From Atlantibacter sp. RC6 (lineage in GTDB: Bacteria; Pseudomonadota; Gammaproteobacteria; Enterobacterales; Enterobacteriaceae), in the NCBI RefSeq assembly GCF_014193285.1, contig NZ_JACHZE010000005.1:124001-188000 (forward strand): a stretch of DNA of 64,000 nt, given 5' to 3'. Below are positions 19,064-28,889 of this stretch, piece by piece. The position numbers and the translations under genes are program-made. A model generated the notes under the pieces. That model was not told where the DNA came from. It searched no databases and worked only from the letters and a program-made list of their open reading frames with translations. Within the stretch, counting starts at the first letter, position 1. Every line of letters begins with the position of its first letter.

Positions 19064-20533
19064 ATGTCAGTATTGCATATTTCGCAAGGCACGTTTCGTA
19101 TTGGCGATACCCGTACCCTTGAACTTGCCGGGCTAACCCTGCGCGCCGGTGAAAGCTGGGCGTTTGTGGGTGCCAACGGCAGCGGGAAATCAGCGCTGGC
19201 CCGGGCGCTCGCGGGGGAGCTGCCGCTGCTGAAAGGCCAGCGCGAATGCGCTTTCCAGCGCATCGTGCGCGTGTCATTTGAGCAGTTGCAAAAGCTGGTC
19301 AGCGAAGAGTGGCAGCGTAATAACACTGATTTGCTCAGCCCCGGCGAAGAGGATACCGGGCGCACTACCGCGCAAATAATTCAGGAAGAGATCCACGATC
19401 CTGCGCGCTGCCAGCTGCTCGCGGAACGCTTCGGCATTAGCCATCTGCTTGAGCGGCGCTTTAAATATCTCTCTACCGGAGAAACCCGCAAAACCCTGCT
19501 GTGCCAGGCCTTGATGCCCGATCCGGATCTGTTGATCCTGGATGAGCCGTTCGACGGCCTGGACGTGCACTCCCGTGAGCAGCTTGCCCAGCTGTTGGGC
19601 CAGTTACACCAGCAGGGCCATACCCTGGCGCTGGTATTAAACCGCTTTGACGAGATCCCGGCGTTTGTCGAAAACGCTGGCGTGCTGGCGGACTGCGTAC
19701 TGACTGAGGTGGGGAAAAAAGCGCAACTGCTGGAGCAGGCGCTGATCGCCCAGCTGGCGCACAGTGAAAAGCTGGCGGGCGCAACCCTTCCCGAACCCGA
19801 TGTGATCACGCCGGTGACGCTGGCGGCAGACGCCCCGCGTATCGTGCTGCGCGATGGCGTGGTGTCGTATAACGATCGCCCGATTTTGCATAAGCTGAGC
19901 TGGACGGTAAATCCCGGCGAACACTGGCAAATTGTCGGGCCGAACGGCGCGGGCAAATCTACTCTGCTGAGCCTGATTACCGGCGATCATCCCCAGGGCT
20001 ACAGTAACGATTTAACCCTGTTTGGCCGCCGTCGTGGCAGCGGCGAAACCATCTGGGATATCAAAAAGCATATTGGCTATGTCAGCAGCAGCTTGCATCT
20101 TGATTACCGGGTCAGCACCACGGTACGAAATGTGATTATTTCCGGCTATTTCGATTCTATCGGCATCTATCAGGCGGTGTCGGATCGTCAGCGTAAGCTC
20201 ACCCGCCAGTGGCTGGATATTCTCGGCATCAGCGACAAGATGGCCGACGCGCCGTTCCAGAGTCTCTCCTGGGGGCAGCAGCGGCTGGCGCTGATCGCCC
20301 GCGCGCTGGTCAAACACCCCACCCTGCTGATCCTCGATGAGCCGTTACAGGGGCTCGATCCGCTTAACCGCCAGTTGGTACGGCGCTTTGTCGATGTGCT
20401 GATCGGCGAAGGCACCACCCAACTGCTGTTTGTCTCACACCACGCGGAAGACGCGCCGGACTGTATTACCCATCGCCTGACCTTTGTGCCGGACGGTGAA
20501 GTTTACCGTTATCAATTCGCCGCACTGAAATAG
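19064..20533 (+). CDS. modF: Double ABC ATPase ModF
   Basis: 489-residue protein with two nucleotide-binding domains. NBD1 has Walker A GANGSGKSAL, signature YLSTGETRKTLL and Walker B LLILDEPFDGL. NBD2 has Walker A GPNGAGKSTL, signature SLSWGQQRLALI and Walker B LLILDEPLQGL. No membrane segment. E. coli ModF (PhrA, once linked to photorepair) has no firmly established transport partner, so its substrate remains open. Downstream of modE in the same orientation. Confidence 0.95.
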   Translation: MSVLHISQGTFRIGDTRTLELAGLTLRAGESWAFVGANGSGKSALARALAGELPLLKGQRECAFQRIVRVSFEQLQKLVSEEWQRNNTDLLSPGEEDTGRTTAQIIQEEIHDPARCQLLAERFGISHLLERRFKYLSTGETRKTLLCQALMPDPDLLILDEPFDGLDVHSREQLAQLLGQLHQQGHTLALVLNRFDEIPAFVENAGVLADCVLTEVGKKAQLLEQALIAQLAHSEKLAGATLPEPDVITPVTLAADAPRIVLRDGVVSYNDRPILHKLSWTVNPGEHWQIVGPNGAGKSTLLSLITGDHPQGYSNDLTLFGRRRGSGETIWDIKKHIGYVSSSLHLDYRVSTTVRNVIISGYFDSIGIYQAVSDRQRKLTRQWLDILGISDKMADAPFQSLSWGQQRLALIARALVKHPTLLILDEPLQGLDPLNRQLVRRFVDVLIGEGTTQLLFVSHHAEDAPDCITHRLTFVPDGEVYRYQFAALK

Positions 20534-20643
20534 TCAGGACAAGGGCGCGACACGCGCCCATTTTCAGACTTGCCGCACCTTCCCGCTGCTAATACCTTGT
20601 TTTAAAATCATTTATCAGGGAAATGAATCAACGTGATAATTTA

Positions 20644-20659
20644 GTGTAAACGATTCCAC
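20644..20659. promoter_or_regulatory. GalR/GalS external operator OE
   Basis: GTGTAAACGATTCCAC is a GalR-type 16-bp palindrome (GTGNAANCGNTTNCAC). Its centre is 113 bp from that of the internal operator at 20757-20772, the spacing that supports the HU-assisted DNA loop known for E. coli gal. Between them lie the promoter remnants TATGCT (20695-20700) and the half CRP site TATCACA (20670-20676). Confidence 0.9.
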
Positions 20660-20737
20660 TATTTTATCCGATATCACAGTTTACTACCGTCTGTTATGCT
20701 AGGATTAATACATACCATAAGCGTAATGGAGCGAAAG

Positions 20738-21754
20738 ATGAGAGTTTTAGTAACGGGTGGTAGCGGTTACATAGGCAGTCATACCTGCGTGCAACTGCTG
20801 CAAAACGGCCACGACGTCATCATTCTTGATAATCTCTGCAACAGTAAACGCAGCGTGTTACCGGTTATTGAAACCCTGGGCGGCAAACAGCCGATGTTTA
20901 TCGAAGGGGATATTCGCAACGAAAGCCTGCTGACCGAAATTCTGCACGATCACGCCATTGATACCGTGATCCATTTCGCCGGGCTGAAGGCCGTGGGCGA
21001 ATCCGTCGCAAAGCCGCTCGAATATTACGATAACAACGTCAACGGCACGCTGCGCCTGATTTCCGCCATGCGCGCCGCCAACGTGACCAATTTTATTTTC
21101 AGCTCGTCCGCCACGGTGTACGGCGACCAGCCCAAAATCCCCTACGTGGAAAGCTTCCCTACCGGCACGCCGCAAAGCCCGTATGGCAAAAGTAAGCTGA
21201 TGGTGGAACAAATCCTCACTGACCTGCAAAAAGCCAGCCCGCAATGGAGCATCGCGCTGCTGCGCTATTTCAACCCGGTCGGCGCGCACCCGTCAGGCGA
21301 TATGGGCGAAGACCCGCAGGGCATCCCGAATAACCTGATGCCGTATATCGCCCAGGTGGCGGTAGGCCGCCGCGACTCGCTGGCGATTTTCGGCAATGAC
21401 TACCCGACCCAGGACGGCACCGGCGTGCGCGATTACATCCACGTGATGGACCTGGCCGACGGCCATGTCGCCGCGATGCAGCAGTTAGCGGGCAAACCGG
21501 GCGTGCATATTTACAACCTCGGCGCGGGCGTCGGCAGCAGTGTGCTGGATGTGGTTAACGCCTTCAGCAAAGCCTGCGGCAAGCCGGTGAATTACCACTT
21601 TGCGCCGCGCCGCGACGGCGATCTCCCGGCCTACTGGGCCGACGCCAGCAAAGCGGATAAAGAACTGAACTGGCGCGTCACGCGCACGCTGGATGAAATG
21701 GCCCAGGACACCTGGCGCTGGCAATCGCGCCATCCGCAAGGTTATGCAGATTAA
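20738..21754 (+). CDS. galE: UDP-glucose 4-epimerase GalE
   Basis: Interconverts UDP-galactose and UDP-glucose. 338 residues from ATG 20738, the E. coli length. The frame extends 14 codons upstream to 20696, but the Shine-Dalgarno GGAGCG and homology fix the start. Rossmann motif GGSGYIG (residues 7-13), catalytic serine/threonine in FSSSATVYG and YxxxK in SPYGKSK (about Y149/K153). Extended SDR family. First gene of galETKM; its 5' coding sequence contains the internal GalR operator. Confidence 0.98.
   Translation: MRVLVTGGSGYIGSHTCVQLLQNGHDVIILDNLCNSKRSVLPVIETLGGKQPMFIEGDIRNESLLTEILHDHAIDTVIHFAGLKAVGESVAKPLEYYDNNVNGTLRLISAMRAANVTNFIFSSSATVYGDQPKIPYVESFPTGTPQSPYGKSKLMVEQILTDLQKASPQWSIALLRYFNPVGAHPSGDMGEDPQGIPNNLMPYIAQVAVGRRDSLAIFGNDYPTQDGTGVRDYIHVMDLADGHVAAMQQLAGKPGVHIYNLGAGVGSSVLDVVNAFSKACGKPVNYHFAPRRDGDLPAYWADASKADKELNWRVTRTLDEMAQDTWRWQSRHPQGYAD
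20757..20772. promoter_or_regulatory. GalR/GalS internal operator OI inside galE
   Basis: GTGGTAGCGGTTACAT spans codons 7-12 of galE and matches the known E. coli OI sequence. The glycine-rich NAD motif of GalE is thus encoded by operator DNA. Confidence 0.9.
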
Positions 21755-21763
21755 GGAACGCTG

Positions 21764-22810
21764 ATGGAAAAGTTTAACCCGGTCGATCATCCGCATCGCC
21801 GCTATAACCCGCTCAGCGGGCAATGGATCCTGGTTTCGCCGCACCGTGCCAAGCGCCCCTGGCAGGGCGCTCAGGAGACGCCGTCAAGCCAGGTGCTGCC
21901 GTCCCACGATCCCGACTGCTTCCTGTGCCCGGGTAATGTGCGGGTTACCGGCGATAAAAACCCGGACTACACCGGCACGTACGTTTTTACCAACGATTTT
22001 GCAGCGCTGATGACCGATACGCCGGATGCGCCGGAAACTCAGGATCCGCTGATGCGCCTCGAAAGCGCGCGCGGCACCAGCCGGGTGATTTGCTTCTCGC
22101 CGGATCACAGCAAAACGCTGCCGGAACTCACCGTCGCTGCGCTGGAAGAGGTGGTCAGCACCTGGCAGACGCAAACCGAAGAGCTGGGTAAAACCTATCC
22201 GTGGGTGCAGGTGTTTGAGAACAAAGGCGCGGCGATGGGCTGCTCCAACCCGCATCCGCATGGCCAGGTGTGGGCTAACAGCTTCCTGCCCAACGAAGCG
22301 GCGCGGGAAGATAAGCTGCAGCGCGAGTATTTTGCCGAACAGGGCCGCCCGATGCTGGTGGACTACGTTCAGCGCGAGCTGGCGGACGGCAGCCGCACCG
22401 TGGTAGAAACCGAGCACTGGCTGGCCGTGGTGCCTTACTGGGCGGCCTGGCCGTTTGAAACCCTGCTGCTGCCGAAAGCGCACGTCACACGCATTACCGA
22501 ACTGAGCGACGACCAGCGCCGCGACCTGGCGCTGGCGCTGAAAAAACTCACCAGCCGCTATGACAACCTGTTTAAGTGCTCCTTCCCCTATTCCATGGGA
22601 TGGCACGGCGCGCCGTTTACCGCAGACGATGCCGCGCCCTGGCAGTTGCATGCCCATTTCTACCCGCCGCTGCTGCGCTCCGCCACGGTGCGCAAATTTA
22701 TGGTGGGCTATGAAATGCTGGCCGAAACCCAGCGTGATTTAACCGCTGAGCAAGCTGCCGAGCGCCTGCGCGCAGTAAGCGACATCCACTTTCGCGAGTC
22801 CGGAGAATAA
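21764..22810 (+). CDS. galT: Galactose-1-phosphate uridylyltransferase GalT
   Basis: Leloir enzyme that exchanges UMP between UDP-glucose and galactose 1-phosphate. HIT superfamily with the active-site HPHGQ ([10 protein letters not shown], about residues 162-171; the second histidine is uridylylated). Zinc ligands include C52/C55-type DCFLCPG near residue 49. 348 residues. Begins 9 nt after galE. Confidence 0.98.
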   Translation: MEKFNPVDHPHRRYNPLSGQWILVSPHRAKRPWQGAQETPSSQVLPSHDPDCFLCPGNVRVTGDKNPDYTGTYVFTNDFAALMTDTPDAPETQDPLMRLESARGTSRVICFSPDHSKTLPELTVAALEEVVSTWQTQTEELGKTYPWVQVFENKGAAMGCSNPHPHGQVWANSFLPNEAAREDKLQREYFAEQGRPMLVDYVQRELADGSRTVVETEHWLAVVPYWAAWPFETLLLPKAHVTRITELSDDQRRDLALALKKLTSRYDNLFKCSFPYSMGWHGAPFTADDAAPWQLHAHFYPPLLRSATVRKFMVGYEMLAETQRDLTAEQAAERLRAVSDIHFRESGE

Positions 22811-22812
22811 CA

Positions 22813-23961
22813 ATGAGTCTGAAAGATAAAACCCAATCCCTGTTTGCTGACGCGTTCGGCTACCCTGCCACCCATACCATTCAGGCACCGGGGCGCGTCA
22901 ACCTGATTGGCGAGCACACCGACTATAACGACGGTTTTGTGCTGCCCTGCGCCATTGATTATCAGACCGTGATTAGCTGCGCGGCCCGTGATGACCGCCA
23001 GGTGCGGGTCATTGCCGCCGATTATGACAATCAAATCGATGAGTTTTCTCTGGATGCGCCGATCCTCAGCCACGATTCCCAGCAGTGGTCTAACTACGTG
23101 CGCGGCGTGGTGAAGCATCTGCAACAGCGCAACCGCAATTTCGGCGGCGCGGACCTGGTGATCAGCGGCAACGTGCCGCAGGGCGCGGGATTAAGCTCGT
23201 CGGCATCGCTGGAAGTGGCGGTCGGCACCGTGTTCCAGCAGCTTTATCATCTGCCGCTGGACGGCGCGCAAATCGCCCTTAACGGCCAGGAAGCGGAAAA
23301 CCAGTTTGTTGGCTGTAACTGCGGGATTATGGATCAGCTGATTTCCGCGCTGGGTAAAAAAGATCATGCCCTGCTGATCGACTGCCGCTCTCTGGGCACC
23401 AAAGCGGTGCCGATGCCGGAAGGCGTGGCGGTGGTCATTATCAACAGTAACTTTAAACGTACCCTGGTGGGCAGCGAATACAACACCCGCCGCGAGCAGT
23501 GCGAAACCGGCGCGCGTTTCTTTACCCAGAAAGCGCTGCGCGATGTGAAGCTGGAGCAGTTCAACGCGGTGGCGAACGAGCTGGACCCGGTTGTTGCGAA
23601 ACGCGTACGTCACGTGCTGACTGAAAACGCCCGTACCGTTGAAGCCGCAGACGCGCTGGCGCGCGGCGATCTGAAACGCATGGGCGTGCTGATGGCGGAA
23701 TCTCACGCCTCGATGCGTGATGATTTTGAAATCACCGTCCCGCAGATCGACACCCTGGTAGAGATCGTTAAAGACGTGATTGGCGACGAAGGCGGCGTGC
23801 GTATGACCGGCGGCGGCTTCGGCGGCTGCATCGTGGCGCTGATGCCGGACGCGTTAGTCCCCGCGGTTAAAGAGGCCGTCGCTAATCAGTACCAGGCGAA
23901 AACGGGCATTAAAGAAACCTTTTATGTGTGCAAAGCATCAGAAGGAGCCGGACAGTGCTAA
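22813..23961 (+). CDS. galK: Galactokinase GalK
   Basis: Phosphorylates alpha-D-galactose at C1 with ATP. GHMP kinase of 382 residues: galactokinase signature [22 protein letters not shown] (about residues 28-49), ATP-binding [15 protein letters not shown] (about 120-134) and C-terminal [11 protein letters not shown]. Two nt separate it from galT, and its last 7 nt overlap galM. Confidence 0.98.
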   Translation: MSLKDKTQSLFADAFGYPATHTIQAPGRVNLIGEHTDYNDGFVLPCAIDYQTVISCAARDDRQVRVIAADYDNQIDEFSLDAPILSHDSQQWSNYVRGVVKHLQQRNRNFGGADLVISGNVPQGAGLSSSASLEVAVGTVFQQLYHLPLDGAQIALNGQEAENQFVGCNCGIMDQLISALGKKDHALLIDCRSLGTKAVPMPEGVAVVIINSNFKRTLVGSEYNTRREQCETGARFFTQKALRDVKLEQFNAVANELDPVVAKRVRHVLTENARTVEAADALARGDLKRMGVLMAESHASMRDDFEITVPQIDTLVEIVKDVIGDEGGVRMTGGGFGGCIVALMPDALVPAVKEAVANQYQAKTGIKETFYVCKASEGAGQC

Positions 23962-24995
23962 GAGAAACCACGGCGCTCGCCCCTGACGGGCTGCCCTATC
24001 GGCTCACCACCCTGCGCAACAGCGCGGGGATGGTGGTCACATTAATGGACTGGGGCGCGACGCTGTTATCCGCACGGGTGCCGATGAGCGACGGTACGGT
24101 GCGTGAAACCCTGCTGGGCTGCCCCTCGCCGGAAGAGTGGCAAAACCAGACCGCCTTTTTAGGCGCCAGCATTGGCCGCTACGCCAACCGCATCGCCAAA
24201 TCGACCTTTACCCTGGATGGCGAAACCTACACGTTAACGCCAAGCCAGGGCGAAAACCAGCTGCACGGCGGGCCGGAAGGTTTTGATAAACGCCGCTGGC
24301 TGATCGAACGCAAGAATGAATCGGAAGTGGTGTATACCCTCACCTCTGTGGATGGCGATCAGGGATTTCCTGGCGAAGCGCGCGCATGGGCGCATTACAC
24401 CCTGACGCAGGATAACCAGCTGGTGATTGAATACCGCGCCACGGTGGATAAACCTTGCCCGGTGAACCTGACCAATCACGCCTATTTCAACCTGGATGGC
24501 GTGCAGGGCGATGTGCGCAATCACCGCCTGCAACTTTTTGCCGACGCCTATTTGCCGGTAGACAGCATGGGCATTCCAACGCGCGATCTGACTAAAGTGG
24601 CGCTGACCAGCTTTGATTTCCGCCAGCCGAAAACTATCGCCCAGGATTTTATGAGCGATGCCGATCAGCAGCAGGTCAAAGGCTACGATCACGCGTTTTT
24701 ATTGCAGGCCAAAGGCGACCTGTCCCGGCCGGCGGCGCATCTCTGGTCAAGCGATGACAAACTGCAGATGACGGTATTTACCACCGCTCCTGCCCTGCAA
24801 TTTTACTCAGGGAATTTCCTGGAAGGCACACCGGCGCGCGAGCAAGGCAATTATTCCGCCTGGCAAGGGCTGGCGCTGGAAAGCGAATTCCTGCCGGATA
24901 GCCCGAACCATCCGGAATGGCCGCAGCCGGACTGCATCCTGCGCCCTGGCGAAGCGTATCGCAGCGTGACGATTTATCAGTTCAAACCGCAATAA
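23955..24995 (+). CDS. galM: Aldose 1-epimerase (galactose mutarotase) GalM
   Basis: Interconverts beta- and alpha-D-galactose, feeding GalK. 346 residues from GTG 23955, which overlaps galK by 7 nt and reproduces the E. coli length. The open frame from 23928 would add nine residues read from galK coding DNA. Motifs: [21 protein letters not shown], catalytic His in [12 protein letters not shown] (about residue 175) and Glu in [17 protein letters not shown] (about residue 310). Confidence 0.96.
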   Translation: MLRETTALAPDGLPYRLTTLRNSAGMVVTLMDWGATLLSARVPMSDGTVRETLLGCPSPEEWQNQTAFLGASIGRYANRIAKSTFTLDGETYTLTPSQGENQLHGGPEGFDKRRWLIERKNESEVVYTLTSVDGDQGFPGEARAWAHYTLTQDNQLVIEYRATVDKPCPVNLTNHAYFNLDGVQGDVRNHRLQLFADAYLPVDSMGIPTRDLTKVALTSFDFRQPKTIAQDFMSDADQQQVKGYDHAFLLQAKGDLSRPAAHLWSSDDKLQMTVFTTAPALQFYSGNFLEGTPAREQGNYSAWQGLALESEFLPDSPNHPEWPQPDCILRPGEAYRSVTIYQFKPQ

Positions 24996-25000
24996 CCGCT

Positions 25001-25029
25001 AAGCCCTCCTTTTATGGAGGGCTTTTTTT
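25001..25029 (+). terminator. Intrinsic terminator of galETKM
   Basis: Stem AAGCCCTCC (25001-25009) / GGAGGGCTT (25016-25024) followed by a T-run, 5 nt after the galM stop. Confidence 0.92.
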
Positions 25030-25160
25030 CGCCACATCGCTGATTTTCTGCTCTTTACACGACAAAATCATAACCCTGACGTCACAACCGCCTTACACTC
25101 TGCCGCTATTTTCGCTATGTTAGAGAATTAGCATTGCCGCTGTCGCGAGCACGGCAATAT

Positions 25161-25179
25161 AATGATTATCGTTATCATT
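25161..25179. promoter_or_regulatory. Fur box ahead of gpmA
   Basis: AATGATTATCGTTATCATT is a near-perfect inverted repeat close to the 19-bp Fur consensus GATAATGATAATCATTATC. It lies 19 nt before the gpmA start, a position to block transcription initiation or early elongation when iron is sufficient. Fur control of gpmA is known in E. coli. Confidence 0.85.
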
Positions 25180-25197
25180 TAACCCAGGAGTATATCT

Positions 25198-25950
25198 ATG
25201 GCTGTTACTAAGCTGGTACTGGTTCGTCACGGTGAAAGTCAGTGGAACAACGAAAACCGCTTCACCGGTTGGTATGACGTAGACCTGTCTGAAAAAGGGG
25301 TGGGCGAAGCCAAAGCGGCGGGCAAGCTGCTGAAAGAAGAAGGCTTCAGCTTTGATTTTGCTTATACCTCTGTGCTGAAACGTGCCATCCACACTCTGTG
25401 GAATGTTCTGGATGAGCTGGACCAGGCGTGGTTGCCGGTTGAGAAGTCCTGGAAACTCAACGAACGCCACTACGGCGCGCTGCAGGGCCTCAACAAAGCG
25501 GAAACCGCAGAAAAATACGGTGACGAGCAGGTTAAACAGTGGCGTCGCGGCTTTGCGGTAACCCCGCCGGAACTGACCCGTGACGATGAGCGTTATCCGG
25601 GCCACGATCCGCGTTATGCAAAACTGACCGAGAAAGAGCTGCCGCTGACTGAGAGCCTGGCGCTGACTATCGATCGCGTGATCCCGTACTGGAATGAATC
25701 TATTCTGCCGCGCCTGAAAAGCGGCGAGCGCGTAATCATCGCTGCACACGGCAACTCCCTGCGCGCGCTGGTGAAATACCTCGACAATATGGGCGAAGAC
25801 GAAATTCTGGAACTGAATATCCCGACCGGCGTGCCGTTGGTATATGAGTTCGACGAAAACTTCAAACCGATCAAGCACTACTATCTGGGTAACGCTGACG
25901 AGATCGCGGCGAAAGCTGCGGCGGTAGCCAACCAGGGTAAAGCGAAGTAA
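25198..25950 (+). CDS. gpmA: 2,3-bisphosphoglycerate-dependent phosphoglycerate mutase GpmA
   Basis: Glycolytic interconversion of 3- and 2-phosphoglycerate through a phosphohistidine. 250 residues, as in E. coli. Phospho-accepting His11 in [11 protein letters not shown], and the second catalytic histidine in [16 protein letters not shown] (about residue 184). Strong Shine-Dalgarno AGGAG. Monocistronic, iron-regulated by the Fur box upstream. Confidence 0.98.
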   Translation: MAVTKLVLVRHGESQWNNENRFTGWYDVDLSEKGVGEAKAAGKLLKEEGFSFDFAYTSVLKRAIHTLWNVLDELDQAWLPVEKSWKLNERHYGALQGLNKAETAEKYGDEQVKQWRRGFAVTPPELTRDDERYPGHDPRYAKLTEKELPLTESLALTIDRVIPYWNESILPRLKSGERVIIAAHGNSLRALVKYLDNMGEDEILELNIPTGVPLVYEFDENFKPIKHYYLGNADEIAAKAAAVANQGKAK

Positions 25951-25966
25951 GTCGCTACCGAATACG

Positions 25967-25997
25967 AAAAAGGCGTGGTAGCGACCACGCCTTTTTT
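25967..25997. terminator. Bidirectional terminator between gpmA and aroG
   Basis: AGGCGTGG (25971-25978) / CCACGCCT (25985-25992), with an A-run on the left and a T-run on the right, serves both convergent genes. Confidence 0.9.
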
Positions 25998-26012
25998 ATT
26001 GCCGCGATTCGC

Positions 26013-27065
26013 TTAGGCGCGACGCGCTTTCACCGCTGCAGCCAGTTGGTTCAACAGCGTTTCGGTGTCGTCCCAGCCGATGCAGGCGTCGGTCACGCTT
26101 TTGCCGTACACCAGCGGTTCGCCGCTGTCCAGGCTCTGGTTGCCTTCCACCAGATGGCTTTCAATCATCACGCCCATAATGGCTTTATCACCGTTGGCGA
26201 TCTGTTGGCATACGTCCGCGCCCACTTCCATCTGCTTCTGGAACTGTTTGCAGGAGTTGGCATGGCTGAAATCGATCATCACCTGTGGGGTTAAACCCGC
26301 TTTGGTCAGGCCGGTTTTGACTTCCGCCACATGCGCTGCGCTGTAGTTCGGCTCTTTGCCGCCGCGCAGAATGATATGGCAGTCGCCGTTGCCGCTGGTG
26401 TTGACGATAGCAGAATGGCCCCACTTGGTTACCGACAGGAAGCAGTGCGGCGCGCTGGCGGCGTTGATGGCGTCAATGGCCACTTTAATGGTGCCGTCGG
26501 TGCCGTTTTTGAAACCAACCGGGCAGGAAAGACCCGATGCCAGTTCGCGGTGTACCTGAGATTCAGTGGTACGCGCGCCAATGGCTCCCCAGCTCATCAA
26601 ATCCGCCAGGTATTGCGGCGTAATCATATCCAGGAACTCGCCAGCGGCCGGTAAGCCAGAGTCGTTGATGTCCAGCAGCAGTTTACGGGCGATACGCAGG
26701 CCGTCATTAATCTGGAAAGAGTTATCCATATGCGGATCGTTAATCAGCCCTTTCCAGCCCACCGTGGTACGCGGCTTTTCAAAATAGACACGCATGACCA
26801 CTTCCAGCTCGCCTTTCAGGCTTTCGCGCAGGTTCAGCAGGCGGGCGGCATACTCTTTCGCGGCTTTAGGATCGTGAATGGAGCACGGGCCGATCACCAC
26901 CAGCAGACGATCGTCCTGGCCTTTCAGGATCTGATGAATAGCCTGACGTGACTGAGAAACGGTTTCAGCGGCTTTTTCGGTGGCGGGAAACTTTTCTAAC
27001 AGTGCAACAGGGGGTAATAACTCATTGATAGTATTGATTCGTAAGTCGTCGTTCTGATAATTCAT
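26013..27065 (-). CDS. aroG: 3-deoxy-7-phosphoheptulonate synthase AroG (Phe-sensitive)
   Basis: Commits erythrose 4-phosphate and phosphoenolpyruvate to the shikimate pathway. Type I DAHP synthase, 350 residues from ATG 27065; an 8-residue longer frame from 27089 has no homology. Active-site GPCSIHDP (about residues 59-66), VYFEKPRTTVGWKG and GARTTESQVHRELASG are present. It reads much closer to E. coli AroG, the phenylalanine-inhibited isozyme, than to AroF/AroH. A TyrR box lies about 70 nt upstream. Confidence 0.97.
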   Translation of the reverse strand: MNYQNDDLRINTINELLPPVALLEKFPATEKAAETVSQSRQAIHQILKGQDDRLLVVIGPCSIHDPKAAKEYAARLLNLRESLKGELEVVMRVYFEKPRTTVGWKGLINDPHMDNSFQINDGLRIARKLLLDINDSGLPAAGEFLDMITPQYLADLMSWGAIGARTTESQVHRELASGLSCPVGFKNGTDGTIKVAIDAINAASAPHCFLSVTKWGHSAIVNTSGNGDCHIILRGGKEPNYSAAHVAEVKTGLTKAGLTPQVMIDFSHANSCKQFQKQMEVGADVCQQIANGDKAIMGVMIESHLVEGNQSLDSGEPLVYGKSVTDACIGWDDTETLLNQLAAAVKARRA

Positions 27066-27127
27066 GATCTTTCCAGTGGAGCTCAACAATTTCGAGTAAG
27101 TGCAATCCCTTCAATCTATCTCGTCAC

Positions 27128-27161
27128 GCCCGAAGTGTAAACGCGCTTTTACACTTCGGGC
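27128..27161. promoter_or_regulatory. TyrR box of aroG inside a longer perfect palindrome
   Basis: TGTAAACGCGCTTTTACA (27136-27153) is an exact TGTAAA-N6-TTTACA TyrR box. The symmetry extends further, giving 14-bp perfect arms 27128-27141 and 27148-27161 around loop CGCGCT. It should mediate TyrR repression of aroG. The rest of the aroG-ybgS gap (27066-27389) shows only AT-rich promoter-like DNA. Confidence 0.88.
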
Positions 27162-27389
27162 AGAAAATTCCTGGAAATAAGCTAATAAACGCCAGAAAGT
27201 AGCGAAAAGCGCGATCGAGTCTACAATTTTTACTTGTAACCACTCTGTTTTTGCCTTTTTCTAAAATTGCATGCTGACTTATTACCGAGCTGCAAATTTT
27301 TTAACTTAGCTTCAGATTATTGCCAGCACAATCTGACGTAACGTTGGAAGAAAGCTTTCCAGCACAATGACTAAAACAGGAGCATGACG

Positions 27390-27854
27390 ATGAACAAACT
27401 GACTGCATTGATTCTTAGCGCAACGCTCTCTTTAGCCAGTGGCGCGGCTCTGGCCGCAGACAATAACGCCGGTTCCAGCGACAATACCGGCACCGCTAAC
27501 GCTGCGGCAAGCGCAGGGGTAGGCACGCCGGAAGCAAAAGAAAACGTCGCGCCAAAAGGTGTTGATAATAATGATATCAATACCGGCAATAAAAATATGA
27601 GCAACGCCGGCACCACCGGCACCAATACGGGCACTTCCGGTACCGGGACCACCGGGACAGGCACTGGCGGCACCATGCTGCATCCTGACTCCAGCAGCAC
27701 CAACAGTGCAACCTCTACCGGCCCAACCTCATCCGATGAGATCCATAAAAACACCCAGTGTAAAGACGGTAAATGTCCTGACGTAAACGACAAAGTCGAG
27801 ACTGGCCAGGGTGGCGATAACGTCAACCCCAACACTGACGGCACCACTCACTAA
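27390..27854 (+). CDS. ybgS: YbgS-like hydrophilic exported protein
   Basis: 154-residue precursor with a signal peptide ([22 protein letters not shown]), then a low-complexity Asn/Gly/Thr/Ser-rich chain and a conserved C-terminal block [18 protein letters not shown] with two cysteines. It matches E. coli YbgS in both ends, but the middle is expanded by GTGT-type repeats (about residues 70-95). ATG 27390 is preferred to ATG 27384 because AGGAG lies 7 nt upstream of the former and only 1 nt from the latter. Function unknown; probably periplasmic. Confidence 0.85.
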   Translation: MNKLTALILSATLSLASGAALAADNNAGSSDNTGTANAAASAGVGTPEAKENVAPKGVDNNDINTGNKNMSNAGTTGTNTGTSGTGTTGTGTGGTMLHPDSSSTNSATSTGPTSSDEIHKNTQCKDGKCPDVNDKVETGQGGDNVNPNTDGTTH

Positions 27855-27871
27855 TAAACAGTGATTGATAC

Positions 27872-27900
27872 AAAGGAGAGCTTTCGCTCTCCTTTATTTT
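27872..27900 (+). terminator. Intrinsic terminator of ybgS
   Basis: Stem AAAGGAGAG (27872-27880) / CTCTCCTTT (27887-27895) with loop CTTTCG, followed by ATTTTT. Confidence 0.88.
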
Positions 27901-27950
27901 TGGTAACTTAACCTGATCATTCATGGATGCTAACAAGAAATCAGGTAGCT

Positions 27951-28889
27951 ATGGCCCACTCACATTCTCATTCACCCGCTTCTGACAGCAACGGCAACAG
28001 CAAAAGGCTGCTGGCTGCGTTTGTCGTTACCGCCACCTTTATGCTGCTGGAGGTCATCGGCGGTTTGATTTCCGGCTCGCTGGCCCTGCTCGCCGACGCC
28101 GGACATATGTTCACGGACGCCGCTGCGCTGCTGTTCGCCTTTCTCGCGGTTTATTTCGCCCGCCGCCCGCCGAATAATCAGCATACTTTCGGCTGGCTGC
28201 GGCTGACCACGCTGGCCGCATTTATTAACGCCATCGCGCTGGTGCTGATCACCGTGCTGATTGTGTACGAGGCGTTTGTACGTTTTTATCATCCACAGCC
28301 GATTGCCGGGAAGACCATGATGGTGATTGCCGTCGCCGGACTGTTCGCCAATCTGCTGGCATTTTGGATCCTGCATCGCGGCAGCGAAGAGAAAAATATG
28401 AACGTGCGCGCCGCTGCGCTGCATGTGTTGGGGGATTTGCTGGGTTCGGTGGGGGCGATTATCGCCGCGCTGGTGATCCTGTGGACCGGCTGGACCCCGG
28501 TCGACCCGATACTCTCGGTGCTGGTGTCGTGCCTGGTATTGCGCAGCGCCTGGCGATTACTTAAAGAAAGCGTGAACGAACTGCTGGAAGGCGCGCCAAA
28601 AGCGCTGGATATCGCGGCGCTGAAGCGCAACCTCAGCCGTTCAATTCCTGAAGTGCGCGACGTGCATCATGTGCACATCTGGCTGGTGGGCGAAAAACCG
28701 GTGATGACGCTGCATGTTCAGGTGATCCCGCCGCACGATCATGACGCGCTGTTAAGCCGCATTCACCATTTCCTGGAACATGAGTATCACGTTGAACATG
28801 CAACGGTGCAGATGGAATACCAGCCCTGTAGCGGGCCGGATTGCCATCTGTACCAGTCAACGCCGGACGCGCATCACCATCATCATTAA
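27951..28889 (+). CDS. zitB: Zinc efflux transporter ZitB (cation diffusion facilitator)
   Basis: Inner-membrane Zn2+/H+ antiporter of the CDF family, 312 residues from ATG 27951 (MAHSHSHSP). The open frame begins 8 codons earlier without homology. A His-rich N-terminus and C-terminus (DAHHHHH) flank six transmembrane helices. Metal site residues are HxxxD/DxxxD-like: [15 protein letters not shown] in helix 2 and [14 protein letters not shown] in helix 5. The cytoplasmic ferredoxin-like domain follows ([22 protein letters not shown]). Its stop overlaps the convergent pnuC stop by 4 nt. Confidence 0.96.
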   Translation: MAHSHSHSPASDSNGNSKRLLAAFVVTATFMLLEVIGGLISGSLALLADAGHMFTDAAALLFAFLAVYFARRPPNNQHTFGWLRLTTLAAFINAIALVLITVLIVYEAFVRFYHPQPIAGKTMMVIAVAGLFANLLAFWILHRGSEEKNMNVRAAALHVLGDLLGSVGAIIAALVILWTGWTPVDPILSVLVSCLVLRSAWRLLKESVNELLEGAPKALDIAALKRNLSRSIPEVRDVHHVHIWLVGEKPVMTLHVQVIPPHDHDALLSRIHHFLEHEYHVEHATVQMEYQPCSGPDCHLYQSTPDAHHHHH

